NCBI RefSeq assembly: GCF_036099295.1
Contig: NZ_CP107976.1
Location: 1,736,001 to 1,800,000 of the forward strand
DNA length: 64,000 nucleotides
Direction of reading: 5' to 3'
Source: Streptomyces sp. NBC_00358
Lineage (GTDB): Bacteria; Actinomycetota; Actinomycetes; Streptomycetales; Streptomycetaceae
Both the position numbers and the translations under genes were made by a program. The notes under the pieces were generated by a model. It was not told the origin of the DNA. It searched no databases and was given only the letters and a program-made list of their open reading frames with translations. This document shows positions 41,765 through 51,130 of this stretch, piece after piece. Position 1 is the stretch's first letter. Each line of letters opens with the position of its first letter.

Positions 41765-42805
41765 CTAGGCGGACGCCCGTCGCACCACCGTCGTCGGCAG
41801 GACCACTCCGGAGGCGTCGGACGCCCCCGGGCCTTCCGCCCGCGTGCCGCCCTCCAGCCCGCGGATCAGCAGGCGGGCCATCAACCGGCCCATCTCCTCT
41901 ATGTCCTGACGCACCGTAGTCAGCGGTGGATCCGTCTGCTCGGCGATCGGCAGCATGTCGTCGAACCCGATCACGGCGACGTCCTCGGGCACCCGCCGGC
42001 CGTGCTCACGCAGCACGCGCAGCACGCCGAGGGCGGACAGGTCGTTCGCCACGAACACCGCGTCCACGTCGGGGTGGCGCTCCAGCAGCTCCCGCATCGC
42101 GCGTTCGCCGCCCGCGGGGGTGAAGTCCCCCTGCGCCACGAGCGTCGGATCGGCGTCGGCCATGACCTCCCGGTAGCCGTCCAGCCGGTCGACGGCAGAC
42201 GTCTGGTCGAGCGCGCCGGTGATGTGGGCGACGCGCGTCCGCCCCAGGCCCAGGAGGTACCGAACGGCCTGACGGGCACCGCCGCGGTTGTCGCAGTCGA
42301 CGTACACCGCCTCGCGGACGCCGTCGCCCCAGCCGGGCCGCCCGCCGAACACGGTCGGCACGCCAGCGCCGTGGATCAGGCCCGGCAGAGGGTCGTCGAG
42401 GTGCAGCGAGAAGACGAGGGCGCCGTCGACATGGCCGCCGGCGAGATAGCGGGCGACGCGGGCATGGTCGTCACGGCCCTCCGTGAGCAGCAGCACGAGC
42501 TGGGAGTCGTGCGCCGTCAGTTCCTTGCTGATGCCCCGGAGCTGGAGTGCGAAGAACGGGTCGGCGAAGACTCTGGTCTCCGGCTCGGCGATCACCACGG
42601 CGACCGCGTCGTGGCGCCGGGTGACGAGGCTGCGGGCGGCCTGGTTGGGCACGTACCCGAGTTCTTCGACGGCCCGGCGCACCCGTTCGACGAGCGGCTC
42701 ACGGACTCCGTCCCCACCGTTCACGACGCGCGACACGGTGGCCCGGGAGACCCCGGCCCGCGCGGCCACGGCCTCCAGCGTGGGTCGCGACGCTGTCTCG
42801 GTCAC
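41765..42805 (-). CDS. LacI family transcriptional regulator
   Basis: 346 residues. The N-terminal HTH TLEAVAARAGVSRATVSRVVNGGDGVRE and hinge YVPNQAARSLVTRR are typical. The periplasmic-binding-protein-like core (VAVVIAEPETRVFADPFFALQLRGI, NRGGARQAVRYLLGLG, AVFVANDLSALGVLRVLREHGRRVPEDVAVIGFDDM) binds a sugar-like effector. GTG 42805 is chosen because the HTH starts there and GAGGAGG lies about ten bases upstream. No sugar gene is adjacent, so its target lies elsewhere or only at its own promoter. Confidence 0.88.
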   Translation of the reverse strand: MTETASRPTLEAVAARAGVSRATVSRVVNGGDGVREPLVERVRRAVEELGYVPNQAARSLVTRRHDAVAVVIAEPETRVFADPFFALQLRGISKELTAHDSQLVLLLTEGRDDHARVARYLAGGHVDGALVFSLHLDDPLPGLIHGAGVPTVFGGRPGWGDGVREAVYVDCDNRGGARQAVRYLLGLGRTRVAHITGALDQTSAVDRLDGYREVMADADPTLVAQGDFTPAGGERAMRELLERHPDVDAVFVANDLSALGVLRVLREHGRRVPEDVAVIGFDDMLPIAEQTDPPLTTVRQDIEEMGRLMARLLIRGLEGGTRAEGPGASDASGVVLPTTVVRRASA

Positions 42806-42860
42806 GTCAGGGCACCTCCTCGGCGGATGCGGATCAGGATAGCCGCGTGACCCTCGCTCC

Positions 42861-42874
42861 GTGAGAGCGCTCAC
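42861..42874. promoter_or_regulatory. LacI-type operator candidate (GTGAGAGCGCTCAC)
   Basis: GTGAG and CTCAC arms flank a central AGCG. This resembles actinobacterial LacI sites with a GAGCGCTC centre, such as those of CebR. It lies 56 bases upstream of the LacI-family gene start, so autoregulation is likely. Confidence 0.45.
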
Positions 42875-43072
42875 CGATCATCGAGAACGGCTCGAACCGG
42901 TCGTCCCCGAAGGGGACTTGGGCCCCGGGCCGGCCCGGGGGCACCGGACGTCCGGCCCGGCCGGTCCCGTCGTCGAGGACGGCCGCGCGCCGGGTACCGG
43001 CCACACCCGGGAAGCGGGGGACGACCGGCCGGGCGCGGGTCCGGACGGGCCCGATGATCCCGCCGGGGATGC

Positions 43073-44104
43073 TCAGTCGCCCGGAGACCCGGCGTCCTCG
43101 TGTCTGGCCCGGCTCGGCTGTACGCGCTTGGGCTCGCCCGGCATCTTCGGGTACTCGGGCGGGTACGGGAGGTCGCCGAGACCGTGGTCGTGCTCGTCGC
43201 GGCTGGCGAGTTCCAGCAGCGCCTCCAGGGAGAAGGCGTGGTCGTCCATGTCGGCGTGCACATCGCCGAGTTCGGCGAAGCGCCCCGGCATGGTCGCCAG
43301 GTCGAAGTCCCGGGGCCTGGCGTCCTGCACCTCGTCCCAGCGCAGCGGCGCGGAGACGGGGGCGTGCGGGCGGGGCCGTACGGAGTAGGCGGAGGCGATG
43401 GTGCGGTCCCGGGCGGTCTGGTTGTAGTCCACGAAGATCTTCTCGCCCCGCTCCTCCTTCCACCACGCGGTGGTCACCTGGTCCGGCATACGGCGTTCGA
43501 GCTCGCGCCCGACGGCGATGGCGGCCCGGCGTACCTGGGTGAAGGTCCAGCGCGGCTGGATCGGCACGAAGACGTGCAGACCGCGGCCCCCCGAGGTCTT
43601 GGGCCAACCCCGCAGACCGCCGTACTCGTGGAGGACCTCGCGCAGTTCGTGGGCGGCACGCACCGCGTCGGCGTAGTCCGTGCCGGGCTGCGGGTCGAGG
43701 TCGATGCGCAGTTCGTCGGGCCGGTCGACGTCGTCGCGGCGGACCGGCCACGGGTGGAACGTGAGCGTGCCGAACTGCGCCGCCCACAGCACGGCGGCGG
43801 GCTCGGTGGGGCACATCTCGTCGGCGCTGCGGCCGCTCGGGAAGGTGATGTGGGCGGTCGGGATCCAGTCGGGCATGTTCTTGGGGGCCCGCTTCTGGAA
43901 GAAGGACTCGCCGGTCACTCCGTCCGGGTAGCGCTCCAGGGTGGTGGGGCGGTTGCGGAGGGCGCGCGTGATGCCGTCGCCGACCGCGAGGTAGTACTGG
44001 GCGAGGTCCAGCTTCGTGAAGCCGCGCTCCGGGAAGAAGATCTTGCCCGGACTGGACAGACGTACGCTCCTGCCGGCCGCTTCGAGTTCCACCGCATCGC
44101 CCAT
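43073..44104 (-). CDS. NHEJ DNA polymerase (LigD polymerase-domain protein)
   Basis: 343 residues, the stand-alone archaeo-eukaryotic primase-type polymerase of bacterial end joining. LSSPGKIFFPERGFTKLDLAQYY is the family start. The catalytic carboxylates are in LRIDLDPQPG, and SGGRGLHVFVPI with DYNQTARDRTIASAYSVRP close the site. It fills and templates broken ends with ribonucleotide preference. The LigD ligase domain is not fused; a separate ligase gene is divergent at 44179. TACCGT lies seven bases before ATG 44104, so a leaderless message is likely. Confidence 0.9.
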   Translation of the reverse strand: MGDAVELEAAGRSVRLSSPGKIFFPERGFTKLDLAQYYLAVGDGITRALRNRPTTLERYPDGVTGESFFQKRAPKNMPDWIPTAHITFPSGRSADEMCPTEPAAVLWAAQFGTLTFHPWPVRRDDVDRPDELRIDLDPQPGTDYADAVRAAHELREVLHEYGGLRGWPKTSGGRGLHVFVPIQPRWTFTQVRRAAIAVGRELERRMPDQVTTAWWKEERGEKIFVDYNQTARDRTIASAYSVRPRPHAPVSAPLRWDEVQDARPRDFDLATMPGRFAELGDVHADMDDHAFSLEALLELASRDEHDHGLGDLPYPPEYPKMPGEPKRVQPSRARHEDAGSPGD

Positions 44105-44178
44105 GCGAGCCACGGTAGGCGCAGCTCGCGGGCCCCGCACACCGGGCGGACGGCCGCGCCACCGCGCAGAATCGAAGT

Positions 44179-45249
44179 ATGGATCTGCCGGTGATGCCCC
44201 CCGTGAAGCCGATGCTCGCCAAGTCCGTGGCGAAGATCCCGCCGGACATGCACTACGAGGCGAAGTGGGACGGGTTCCGGGCCGTCGTGTTCCGCGACGG
44301 CGCGGAGATCGAGATCGGCAGCCGCACCGGCAAGCCGTTGACCAGGTATTTCCCCGAGCTCGTCGAAGCGTTGCTGGAGCGGTTGCCGGAGCGCTGCGTG
44401 ATGGACGGGGAGATCGTGATCGCCAGGGACGGGCGGCTCGACTTCGACGCGCTCACGGAGCGGATCCACCCGGCGGACTCGCGGGTGCGGATGCTGGCCG
44501 AGAGGACCCCCGCCTCCTTCGTGGCCTTCGACCTGCTGGCGCTCGCCGACACGTCGCTGCTCGACGTTCCGCTGGGCGACCGGCGCGCCCTGCTGGTGAA
44601 GGCGCTGGCCGGGGTGACGGCGCCCGTGCACGTGGCGCCGGCGACCACGGACCGCGAGGTGGCGCAGCGATGGTTCGAGCAGTACGAGGGTGCGGGGCTC
44701 GACGGAGTGATGGCCAAGCCGCTCACGCTGCCGTACCTGCGGGACGAGCGGGCCATGTTCAAGATCAAGCACGAGCGGACGGCGGATGTCGTCGTCGCCG
44801 GCTACCGCTTCCACAAGAGCGGACCGGTCGTCGGGTCGCTGCTGCTCGGCCTGTACGACGACAAGGGCACGCTCCAGCACGTGGGGGTGAGTGCCGCGTT
44901 CACCATGAAGCGGCGCGCCGAGCTGGTGGAGGAGCTGGAGCCGCTGCGGCTGGAGGACGCGGCCGGGCATCCGTGGGCGGCCTGGGCGCAGGAATCGGCG
45001 CACGAGACGGCGCGGCTGCCGGGCGCGCCCAGCAGATGGTCGGCGAAGAAGGACCTGTCCTGGATCCCGATCAGGCCGGAGCGGGTGGCCGAGGTGGCGT
45101 ACGACCACATGGAGAACGGCGCGCGGTTCCGGCACACCGCCCGCTTCCGCCGTTGGCGCCCCGACCGCACCGCCGAGAGCTGCACGTACGGACAACTGGA
45201 CGAGCCCGTCGGCTACGACCTCGCCGAGATCCTGGGGCCGCGGGACTGA
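44179..45249 (+). CDS. ATP-dependent DNA ligase (LigC/LigD-ligase type)
   Basis: 356 residues. The adenylation motif is EAKWDGFR with Lys29. MDGEIVI, FVAFDLLAL, DGVMAKPLTLPY and FKIKHERTADVVVAGYR give motifs III to V. A C-terminal OB-fold follows. Such ligases seal nicks or ends in NHEJ or base repair together with the divergent polymerase. CAGAAT sits six bases before ATG 44179, suggesting a leaderless transcript. Ku is not in this window. Confidence 0.9.
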   Translation: MDLPVMPPVKPMLAKSVAKIPPDMHYEAKWDGFRAVVFRDGAEIEIGSRTGKPLTRYFPELVEALLERLPERCVMDGEIVIARDGRLDFDALTERIHPADSRVRMLAERTPASFVAFDLLALADTSLLDVPLGDRRALLVKALAGVTAPVHVAPATTDREVAQRWFEQYEGAGLDGVMAKPLTLPYLRDERAMFKIKHERTADVVVAGYRFHKSGPVVGSLLLGLYDDKGTLQHVGVSAAFTMKRRAELVEELEPLRLEDAAGHPWAAWAQESAHETARLPGAPSRWSAKKDLSWIPIRPERVAEVAYDHMENGARFRHTARFRRWRPDRTAESCTYGQLDEPVGYDLAEILGPRD

Positions 45250-45411
45250 CACGCCGGGCTCGGAACGGCCCGCTCCGCGGTCCTGTTCCGCTCTGCCCGG
45301 ACCATCCCGCCGAGCCGATCGGCTCACTCGACGCGCGCATTCGGAAACGATCGGGTATGGCCACCGATGAACTGATGAACGCACAATCGATGGCACGGGA
45401 CAGGTGGCACG

Positions 45412-46401
45412 GTGGGCATGCGGGAAATGGTGCGGATACGACGCGGCGCATGGACGGCGGCACTGCTGGCCGTCACGGTGACGGGCTCCCTGCTGGCGGG
45501 CTGCACCTCGGGGGGCGGAGCGACCGACGACGGCCGGGGCCATGCCTCCAGCCCCACCCCGAGCGACAGCGGGACCGGCACGTCGAACGCCGGCCCGGTA
45601 CTCGCGGTGAAGATCGACAATGTGCCCGGCGCACGCCCCCAGACGGGGCTCGACGCGGCGGACATCGTGTACGCGGAACAGGTCGAGGGCGGCCTGAGCC
45701 GGCTGATGGCGATCTTCGCCGGCACGCTGCCCGAGGCCGTCGGGCCCGTGCGCAGTGCCCGCGAGTCGGATCTGGAGGTGCTGAGACAGTTCGACGATCC
45801 GACGCTCGCCTTCTCCGGTGCCCAGCGCAAGCTGCTGCCGCTGATCGACAGCGCTCCGCTGCGTCCCGAGACGCCGGGCAAGGTGTCCGACGCCTGGTAC
45901 CGGGGCACGGGCAAGGCCGCACCGCACAACCTGTACCTGCGCCCGCGGCGGCTGATGGGCTCGGCCCCCGGCGAGGCGGCGCTGACCACGGGGTTCCGAT
46001 TCGGGGCGGCACCCCCCGGCGGTACCCCGGAGGCCTCCCGCACCGTCCGTTTCCCGTCGGCCCGCTTCACCTTCACCTGGTCCGCCGGCCGTGGACGCTG
46101 GCTGGTGGCCATGGACGGCACGCCCACGGTGACTACGGACGGCACCTCGGTGGCACCGGCGACGGTGGTCGTCCAGCATGTGAAGGTACGCAAGTCCCGC
46201 TACCACGACGTCAACGGCAACAACTCGCCCTACACGGAGTCGGTGGGCTCGGGCACGGCCGAGGTGCTGCGTGACGGCCGCTCCTTCGACGCGAACTGGA
46301 CGCGGCCGGAAGCGGCCGGCGGCACCCGGTTCACGACCCCTGACGGTGCTCCGCTGAACTTCGCGAAGGGCCAGGTGTGGGTGGTCTTCGCGAAGGAGTG
46401 A
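45412..46401 (+). CDS. DUF3048 domain lipoprotein
   Basis: 329 residues. The signal peptide ends in the lipobox LLAGC, so the protein is anchored outside the membrane. The next 45 residues are a Ser/Gly/Thr linker. The rest is DUF3048 (YerB-like): VLAVKIDNVPGARPQTGLDAADIVYAEQVEGGLSRLMAIFAG, GPVRSARESDLEVLRQFDDP and QHVKVRKSRYHDVNGNNSPYTESVGSG. Its function is unknown; a cell-wall or peptide-binding role is a guess. GTG 45412 has AGGTGG upstream. It is convergent with pcaV. Confidence 0.83.
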   Translation: MGMREMVRIRRGAWTAALLAVTVTGSLLAGCTSGGGATDDGRGHASSPTPSDSGTGTSNAGPVLAVKIDNVPGARPQTGLDAADIVYAEQVEGGLSRLMAIFAGTLPEAVGPVRSARESDLEVLRQFDDPTLAFSGAQRKLLPLIDSAPLRPETPGKVSDAWYRGTGKAAPHNLYLRPRRLMGSAPGEAALTTGFRFGAAPPGGTPEASRTVRFPSARFTFTWSAGRGRWLVAMDGTPTVTTDGTSVAPATVVVQHVKVRKSRYHDVNGNNSPYTESVGSGTAEVLRDGRSFDANWTRPEAAGGTRFTTPDGAPLNFAKGQVWVVFAKE

Positions 46402-46416
46402 GGCGGCGGGCCTTCC

Positions 46417-46881
46417 CTAGCGTCGCGCGCCGAGGGGTTCCGCGGGGTTGCGGAGCCCCTCGGCCGCGTCCGAGACCCGCTGGATGAGGTCGAAGAACAG
46501 GGTCTGCTCCTCGGCGGAGAGGGGGGCCAGGAAGACCTGGTTCATGCGCGCGGTGCGGACGGTCAGTTTGCGGTGGGTCCGCAGACCTTCGTCCGTGAGG
46601 CGGAGCAGGAAGCGCCGTCCGTCCTGCGGATCGCGCACCTTGTCCAGCAGTCCGCGGCGCCCGAGGCGGCTGATGACCTCGGCGATCGTGGACCGGTCCA
46701 GCCCGACCCGCTCCCCCACCGTGCGCTGGTCGAGGCCGGGCTCGGCGACGAGCGCGTTCAGGACCGCGAACTGGGGCGAGGTGATCTCCTCGGAGACCAT
46801 CGTGTTCCACAGCAGGTAGTGCGCCTGTTGCAGTCGCCGGGCCAGGTGCCCGGGGTGGGTGGAGAGGTCCACCGCGGCCAT
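46417..46881 (-). CDS. pcaV: MarR family repressor of the protocatechuate operon
   Basis: 154 residues, a winged-helix MarR protein. EEITSPQFAVLNALVAEPGLDQRTVGERVGLDRSTIAEVISRLGRRGLLDKVRDPQDGRR is the DNA-binding part. It is divergent from pcaIJFHGBL, as in S. coelicolor, where PcaV represses the operon until protocatechuate binds. ATG 46881 is set by GAGGAG. Two operator-like palindromes lie in the shared upstream region (46950-46973 and 47093-47116). Confidence 0.88.
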   Translation of the reverse strand: MAAVDLSTHPGHLARRLQQAHYLLWNTMVSEEITSPQFAVLNALVAEPGLDQRTVGERVGLDRSTIAEVISRLGRRGLLDKVRDPQDGRRFLLRLTDEGLRTHRKLTVRTARMNQVFLAPLSAEEQTLFFDLIQRVSDAAEGLRNPAEPLGARR

Positions 46882-46932
46882 GTGCGCTCCTCGGGTCCGG
46901 TGCGCGCCGGTGACCGCGCCGCACCAGGGTCG

Positions 46933-46973
46933 GGTGCGTCGACGCACCGAATTGATTGGTGCACTGAAGGATA
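46933..46973. promoter_or_regulatory. pcaV-side palindromes including a degenerate PcaV operator
   Basis: GGTGCGTCGACGCACC (46933-46948) is a perfect 16-base palindrome. Immediately next, 46950-46973 matches the pcaI-side operator at the left arm and centre (AATTGATTGGTGCACTGA against AATTAATCAGTGCCCTGA). It lies 69-92 bases before the pcaV start, fitting autoregulation. Confidence 0.45.
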
Positions 46974-47047
46974 CTCGCCACACCCGCCGACTGTCCCGGC
47001 CATCGACGGCCTCGATGATCTCCCTGATCAGCCATCCATCCGGGGTC

Positions 47048-47116
47048 TTGACGGACCGGAGACGGGGTGGCAGCGTGTCGAGAACCTCGAAGAATTAATC
47101 AGTGCCCTGATTAATT
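47048..47116 (+). promoter_or_regulatory. pcaI promoter and PcaV operator
   Basis: TTGACG (47048-47053), 17 bases, CAGCGT (47071-47076) is the promoter candidate. AATTAATCAG-TGCC-CTGATTAATT (47093-47116), a perfect 10-4-10 palindrome, starts about ten bases after the inferred start point. It is strikingly AT-rich for this genome. A repressor bound there would block elongation or initiation. Confidence 0.65.
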
Positions 47117-47154
47117 TCGGGCTCTGGACACTCGGGAGAGATGAGGCTTCACGC

Positions 47155-47937
47155 ATGGACAAGGTGGTCGCCACGGCGCTGGAGGCGGTGTCCGATGTAC
47201 CGGACGGCGCGACGCTCGCGGTCGGCGGATTCGGCCTCAGCGGCGTACCGAACGTGCTGATCGAGGCACTCCTCGCGCGTGGAGTCCAGGGACTCGGAGT
47301 GGTCTCCAACAACTGCGGGGCCATGGAATCCGGGCTCGCGACCCTGCTCGCCGCCGGGCGCGTCGCCCGGGTCACCGGCTCGTACATCGGCGGCAACAAG
47401 GAGTTCGCCCGGCAGTACCTGGCCGGCGAGCTGGAGGTCGAGATGATCCCGCAGGGCACGCTGGCGGAGCGGCTGCGCGCGGGCGGGGCCGGGATTCCCG
47501 CCTTCTACACACCCGCCGGGGTCGGCACGCAGGTCGCCGACGGCGGACTGCCCTGGCGCTACGACGGCCACGGCGGCGTCACGAAGGCCTCCCCGCCGAA
47601 GGAGGTGCGCGAGTTCGACGGCACCCCGTACGTACTGGAGCACGGCATCCGCACCGACTTCGCCCTGGTGCGGGCCGCGAAGGGCGACCGGCACGGCAAC
47701 CTCGTCTTCAACAAGTCCTCCCGGAACTTCAACCCGCTCGCCGCGATGGCCGGCCGGGTGACGATCGCCGAGGTGGAGGAGCTCGTGGAGCCGGGCGGGA
47801 TCGATCCGGACGCCGTACATCTGCCGGGCATCTTCGTGCGGCGCGTCGTGGCCCTGACCCCCGAGCAGGCGGGCGCCAAGTTGATCGAGAAGCGGACGGT
47901 CTCGGCGTCCGCGGCGGACGGAACGGTGAGCGAGTAA
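47155..47937 (+). CDS. pcaI: 3-oxoadipate CoA-transferase subunit A
   Basis: 260 residues. [24 protein letters not shown] is the GGFG loop of CoA-transferase alpha subunits. [33 protein letters not shown] and [25 protein letters not shown] follow. With PcaJ it moves CoA from succinyl-CoA to 3-oxoadipate. It is the first gene of the operon. ATG 47155 follows GAGG with an eight-base gap. Its TAA overlaps the next ATG by one base. Confidence 0.92.
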   Translation: MDKVVATALEAVSDVPDGATLAVGGFGLSGVPNVLIEALLARGVQGLGVVSNNCGAMESGLATLLAAGRVARVTGSYIGGNKEFARQYLAGELEVEMIPQGTLAERLRAGGAGIPAFYTPAGVGTQVADGGLPWRYDGHGGVTKASPPKEVREFDGTPYVLEHGIRTDFALVRAAKGDRHGNLVFNKSSRNFNPLAAMAGRVTIAEVEELVEPGGIDPDAVHLPGIFVRRVVALTPEQAGAKLIEKRTVSASAADGTVSE

Positions 47938-48584
47938 TGGCCTGGAGCAGGGAAGAGATGGCCGCCCGCGCCGCGCGTGAACTCGCGGACGGCCAGTACG
48001 TGAACCTCGGCATCGGCCTGCCGACGCTGATCCCCAACCACCTCCCCGCGGGTGTCGAGGTGATCCTGGAGTCGGAGAACGGCATCCTGGGCACCGGCCC
48101 CTATCCGACCGAGGACCAGGTCGACCCCGACCTCATCAACGCCGGCAAGGAGACCGTGACCGTCCTGCCGGGCGCCTCGTACTTCGACTCCGCGCTGTCC
48201 TTCGGGATGATCCGCGGCGGGCACATCGACGTCGCCGTGCTCGGCGCGATGCAGGTCTCGGCCGGCGGCGACCTCGCCAACTGGGCCGTCCCGGGCAAGA
48301 TGATCACCGGCATCGGCGGAGCGATGGACCTCGTCCACGGCGCCCGTACGGTCATCGTCGTGATGACCCACACCGCCAAGGACGGCTCGCCCAAGATCCT
48401 CCGGGAGTGCGAACTGCCGCTCACCGGCAAGGCCTGCGTGAACCGGATCATCACCGACCTCGGCGTCCTCGACGTCACCGCCGAGGGCCTGCTCCTGGTG
48501 GAGACCGCGCCGGGCGTCACGGCCAAGGAGATCGCGGCGAAGACCGCCGCCGAGATCCGTGTCGCGGAGGGGATCCAGTCGTGA
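47937..48584 (+). CDS. pcaJ: 3-oxoadipate CoA-transferase subunit B
   Basis: 215 residues. The catalytic Glu is in ESENGILG of the beta subunit, after [19 protein letters not shown]. The C-terminal [20 protein letters not shown] is typical. It works as a heteromer with PcaI. The stop overlaps the pcaF GTG as GTGA, indicating coupled translation. Confidence 0.92.
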   Translation: MAWSREEMAARAARELADGQYVNLGIGLPTLIPNHLPAGVEVILESENGILGTGPYPTEDQVDPDLINAGKETVTVLPGASYFDSALSFGMIRGGHIDVAVLGAMQVSAGGDLANWAVPGKMITGIGGAMDLVHGARTVIVVMTHTAKDGSPKILRECELPLTGKACVNRIITDLGVLDVTAEGLLLVETAPGVTAKEIAAKTAAEIRVAEGIQS

Positions 48585-49783
48585 AGGACGTCTACATCGT
48601 CGATGCCGTCCGGACGCCGGTCGGCAGGTACAACGGCTCACTCGCGGCCGTCCGCCCGGACGACCTGGCGGCCCACGCCATCCGTGAACTCCTCGCCCGG
48701 ACACCGGACCTGGACCCGGCGCGGATCGAGGACGTGTACTTCGGCAACGCCAACGGCGCGGGCGAGGAGAACCGCAACGTGGGTCGGATGGCCGCCCTCC
48801 TCGCCGGGCTGCCCACCTCCGTGCCGGGCGTGACCGTCAACCGGCTGTGCGCCTCCGGGCTCGAAGCCGTCATCCAGGCGGCCCGCGCCATCGCGCTCGG
48901 CGACGCCTCCATCGCACTGGCGGGCGGCGTCGAGTCGATGACCCGCGCCCCCTACGTCCTGCCCAAGAGCGACCGGCCGTTCCCCGCCGGGCACGCCGAG
49001 CTGTACTCCACGACCCTCGGCTGGCGCATGGTCAATCCGCGGATGGACCCGCAGTGGACCATTCCGCTCGGCGAGTCGGCCGAACTCATCGCCGACAAGC
49101 ACGGGATCACCCGCGAACAGCAGGACGAGTTCGCCCTCGGCAGCCACCGGAAGGCGGCCCGGGCGCAGGCGGAGGGACTGTTCGACGCCGAGATCGCGCC
49201 GCTGACCCTCCCCCGGCGCAAGGGTGAACCGGTCGTGTTCGGCGCCGACGAATGCGTACGCGCCGACGCGTCCCTCGACGCCATGGCCCGGCTGAAGCCG
49301 TCCTTCCGCACCGAGCGGGGGACGGTGACCGCGGGCAACGCCTCACCCCTGAACGACGGCGCGGCGGCCCTGCTCCTGGTCGACGCCGAGGGACTGAGGG
49401 CCACCGGCCGCGAACCCCTCGCCCGGATCTCGGCGACCGGCGTGTCCGCCGTCGACCCGCGGTACTTCGGGCTCGCCCCCGTCGAGGCCGTGAACCGCGC
49501 ACTCGCCAAGGCGCGCAAGGGATTTGACGACCTGTCGACTCTGGAGCTGAACGAGGCCTTCGCCGCCCAGGTCCTCGGCTGTGTCGCCGAATGGCCCGAG
49601 TTCGACACCGGGATCCTCAACCCGCAGGGCGGCGCCATCGCCCTCGGCCACCCCCTCGGCGCCTCCGGTGCCCGGCTCGCCGGCACCGTCGCCCACCAAC
49701 TCGCCCGCAAGGGCAGCGGAGTTGGTGTCGCCACCCTCTGTATCGGCGTGGGCCAGGGCCTCGCCCTCGTCCTCGAACGCTAG
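48581..49783 (+). CDS. pcaF: 3-oxoadipyl-CoA thiolase
   Basis: 400 residues. Nucleophile Cys90 is in [40 protein letters not shown] and CIGVGQG complete the thiolase site. It cleaves 3-oxoadipyl-CoA to succinyl-CoA and acetyl-CoA, the last step of the pathway. The internal PKSDRPFP and GWRMVNP segments are characteristic of PcaF. The start GTG overlaps the pcaJ stop. Confidence 0.93.
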   Translation: MKDVYIVDAVRTPVGRYNGSLAAVRPDDLAAHAIRELLARTPDLDPARIEDVYFGNANGAGEENRNVGRMAALLAGLPTSVPGVTVNRLCASGLEAVIQAARAIALGDASIALAGGVESMTRAPYVLPKSDRPFPAGHAELYSTTLGWRMVNPRMDPQWTIPLGESAELIADKHGITREQQDEFALGSHRKAARAQAEGLFDAEIAPLTLPRRKGEPVVFGADECVRADASLDAMARLKPSFRTERGTVTAGNASPLNDGAAALLLVDAEGLRATGREPLARISATGVSAVDPRYFGLAPVEAVNRALAKARKGFDDLSTLELNEAFAAQVLGCVAEWPEFDTGILNPQGGAIALGHPLGASGARLAGTVAHQLARKGSGVGVATLCIGVGQGLALVLER

Positions 49784-49793
49784 GAAGTCGACC

Positions 49794-50564
49794 ATGGCTC
49801 TGACTCAGTCGGACATCGACGTCGAGATCAAGGATCTCCAGGACGACTACGACAAGGCGGTGGCAGGCGGCGCGCCCGTGCTGCACCACGCCGCCCGCGA
49901 CTACGCCCCGTACCGCAGCTCCCGGCTCCGCCACCCCAAGCAGCCGCTGATCGCCGTGCGCGGAGGTGATCCGGAGACGGTCGAGCTGTCGGGCCCGGTC
50001 TTCGGTGTCACCGACATCACCGAGATCGACAACGACCTCACCCTGCAGCACCGGGGCGAGCCGATCGGCGAGCGGATGACCGTCTCGGGCCGGCTGCTCG
50101 ACCGCGACGGCCGTCCCGTACGCGGTCAGCTCGTAGAGGTCTGGCAGGCCAACGCGGCGGGCCGGTACGCCCATCTGCGCGAGCAGCATCCGGCGCCGCT
50201 CGACCCCAACTTCACCGGCGTGGGTCGCACCCTGACGGACGATCAGGGCCGGTACACGTTCACCACCGTCAAGCCGGGACCGTACCCGTGGGGCAATCAC
50301 ACCAACGCGTGGCGGCCCGCGCACATCCACTTCTCGGTCTTCGGCACGGCGTTCACCCAGCGGCTGGTGACCCAGATGTACTTCCCGGGCGACCCGCTGT
50401 TCCCGTACGACCCGATCCTGCGGTCCGTCACGGACACCGCGGCCCGCGACCGGCTGATCGCCGGCTACAACCATGATCTCTCGCGGCCCGAGTTCTCCCT
50501 GGGCTACGAGTGGGACATCGTCCTCGACGGTCCCTCCGCCACCTGGATCGAGGAAGGCCGTTGA
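49794..50564 (+). CDS. pcaH: protocatechuate 3,4-dioxygenase beta subunit
   Basis: 256 residues of the intradiol dioxygenase family. GQLVEVWQANAAGRYAH holds the conserved Trp-Gln-Ala segment. YPWGNHTNAWRPAHIHFSVFG contains the iron-ligand Tyr/His set near residues 162-178, as expected for the beta (iron-binding) subunit. With PcaG it opens protocatechuate to 3-carboxy-cis,cis-muconate. ATG 49794 is ten bases after the pcaF stop. Confidence 0.93.
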   Translation: MALTQSDIDVEIKDLQDDYDKAVAGGAPVLHHAARDYAPYRSSRLRHPKQPLIAVRGGDPETVELSGPVFGVTDITEIDNDLTLQHRGEPIGERMTVSGRLLDRDGRPVRGQLVEVWQANAAGRYAHLREQHPAPLDPNFTGVGRTLTDDQGRYTFTTVKPGPYPWGNHTNAWRPAHIHFSVFGTAFTQRLVTQMYFPGDPLFPYDPILRSVTDTAARDRLIAGYNHDLSRPEFSLGYEWDIVLDGPSATWIEEGR

Positions 50565-50566
50565 GC

Positions 50567-51130
50567 ATGACCGAGCGGTTGCTCCCCACCCCGTCCCACA
50601 CCATCGGCCCGTTCTACGGCCACGCGCTGCCCTTCACCGGCGGCGGCGACATCGCGCCCCACGGTCACCCCGACACGATCACCCTGCACGGCTACGTCTT
50701 CGACGGCGCGGGTGCCCCGGTCCCCGACGCCCTGCTGGACTTCTGGCAGGCCGCCCCCGACGGCTCCCTCACCGGCGCCCCCGGCTCGCTGCGCCGCGAC
50801 CCCTCGACAGGCGGCTTCCTCGGCCGCAACGGCGTCGACTTCACCGGCTTCGGCCGCGTCGCCACCGACGCCGACGGACACTACGCGCTGCGCACCCTGC
50901 CTCCGGGGAACACCGGACTGCCGTACATCAGCGTCTGCGTGTTCGCGCGGGGCCTGACGCACCACCTGTTCACCCGCGCCTACCTGGCCGACGGCCCTGA
51001 CCCGCTGCTCGACGCGCTGCCGTCCGAGCGGCGCGCCACGCTGATCGCGGCCGAGGGCGCGCCGCGGACGTACCGTTTCGACATCCGCCTTCAAGGCGAA
51101 GGCGAAACGGTCTTCCTGGAGTTCCAGTGA
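50567..51130 (+). CDS. pcaG: protocatechuate 3,4-dioxygenase alpha subunit
   Basis: 187 residues. LPTPSHTIGPFYGHALPF and ITLHGYVFDGAGAPVPDALLDFWQA are the family start. The catalytic Tyr/His iron ligands of PcaH are missing here, as usual for the alpha subunit. GLPYISVCVFARGLTHHLFTRAYL closes the fold. It begins two bases after the pcaH stop and overlaps pcaB by four bases. Confidence 0.92.
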   Translation: MTERLLPTPSHTIGPFYGHALPFTGGGDIAPHGHPDTITLHGYVFDGAGAPVPDALLDFWQAAPDGSLTGAPGSLRRDPSTGGFLGRNGVDFTGFGRVATDADGHYALRTLPPGNTGLPYISVCVFARGLTHHLFTRAYLADGPDPLLDALPSERRATLIAAEGAPRTYRFDIRLQGEGETVFLEFQ

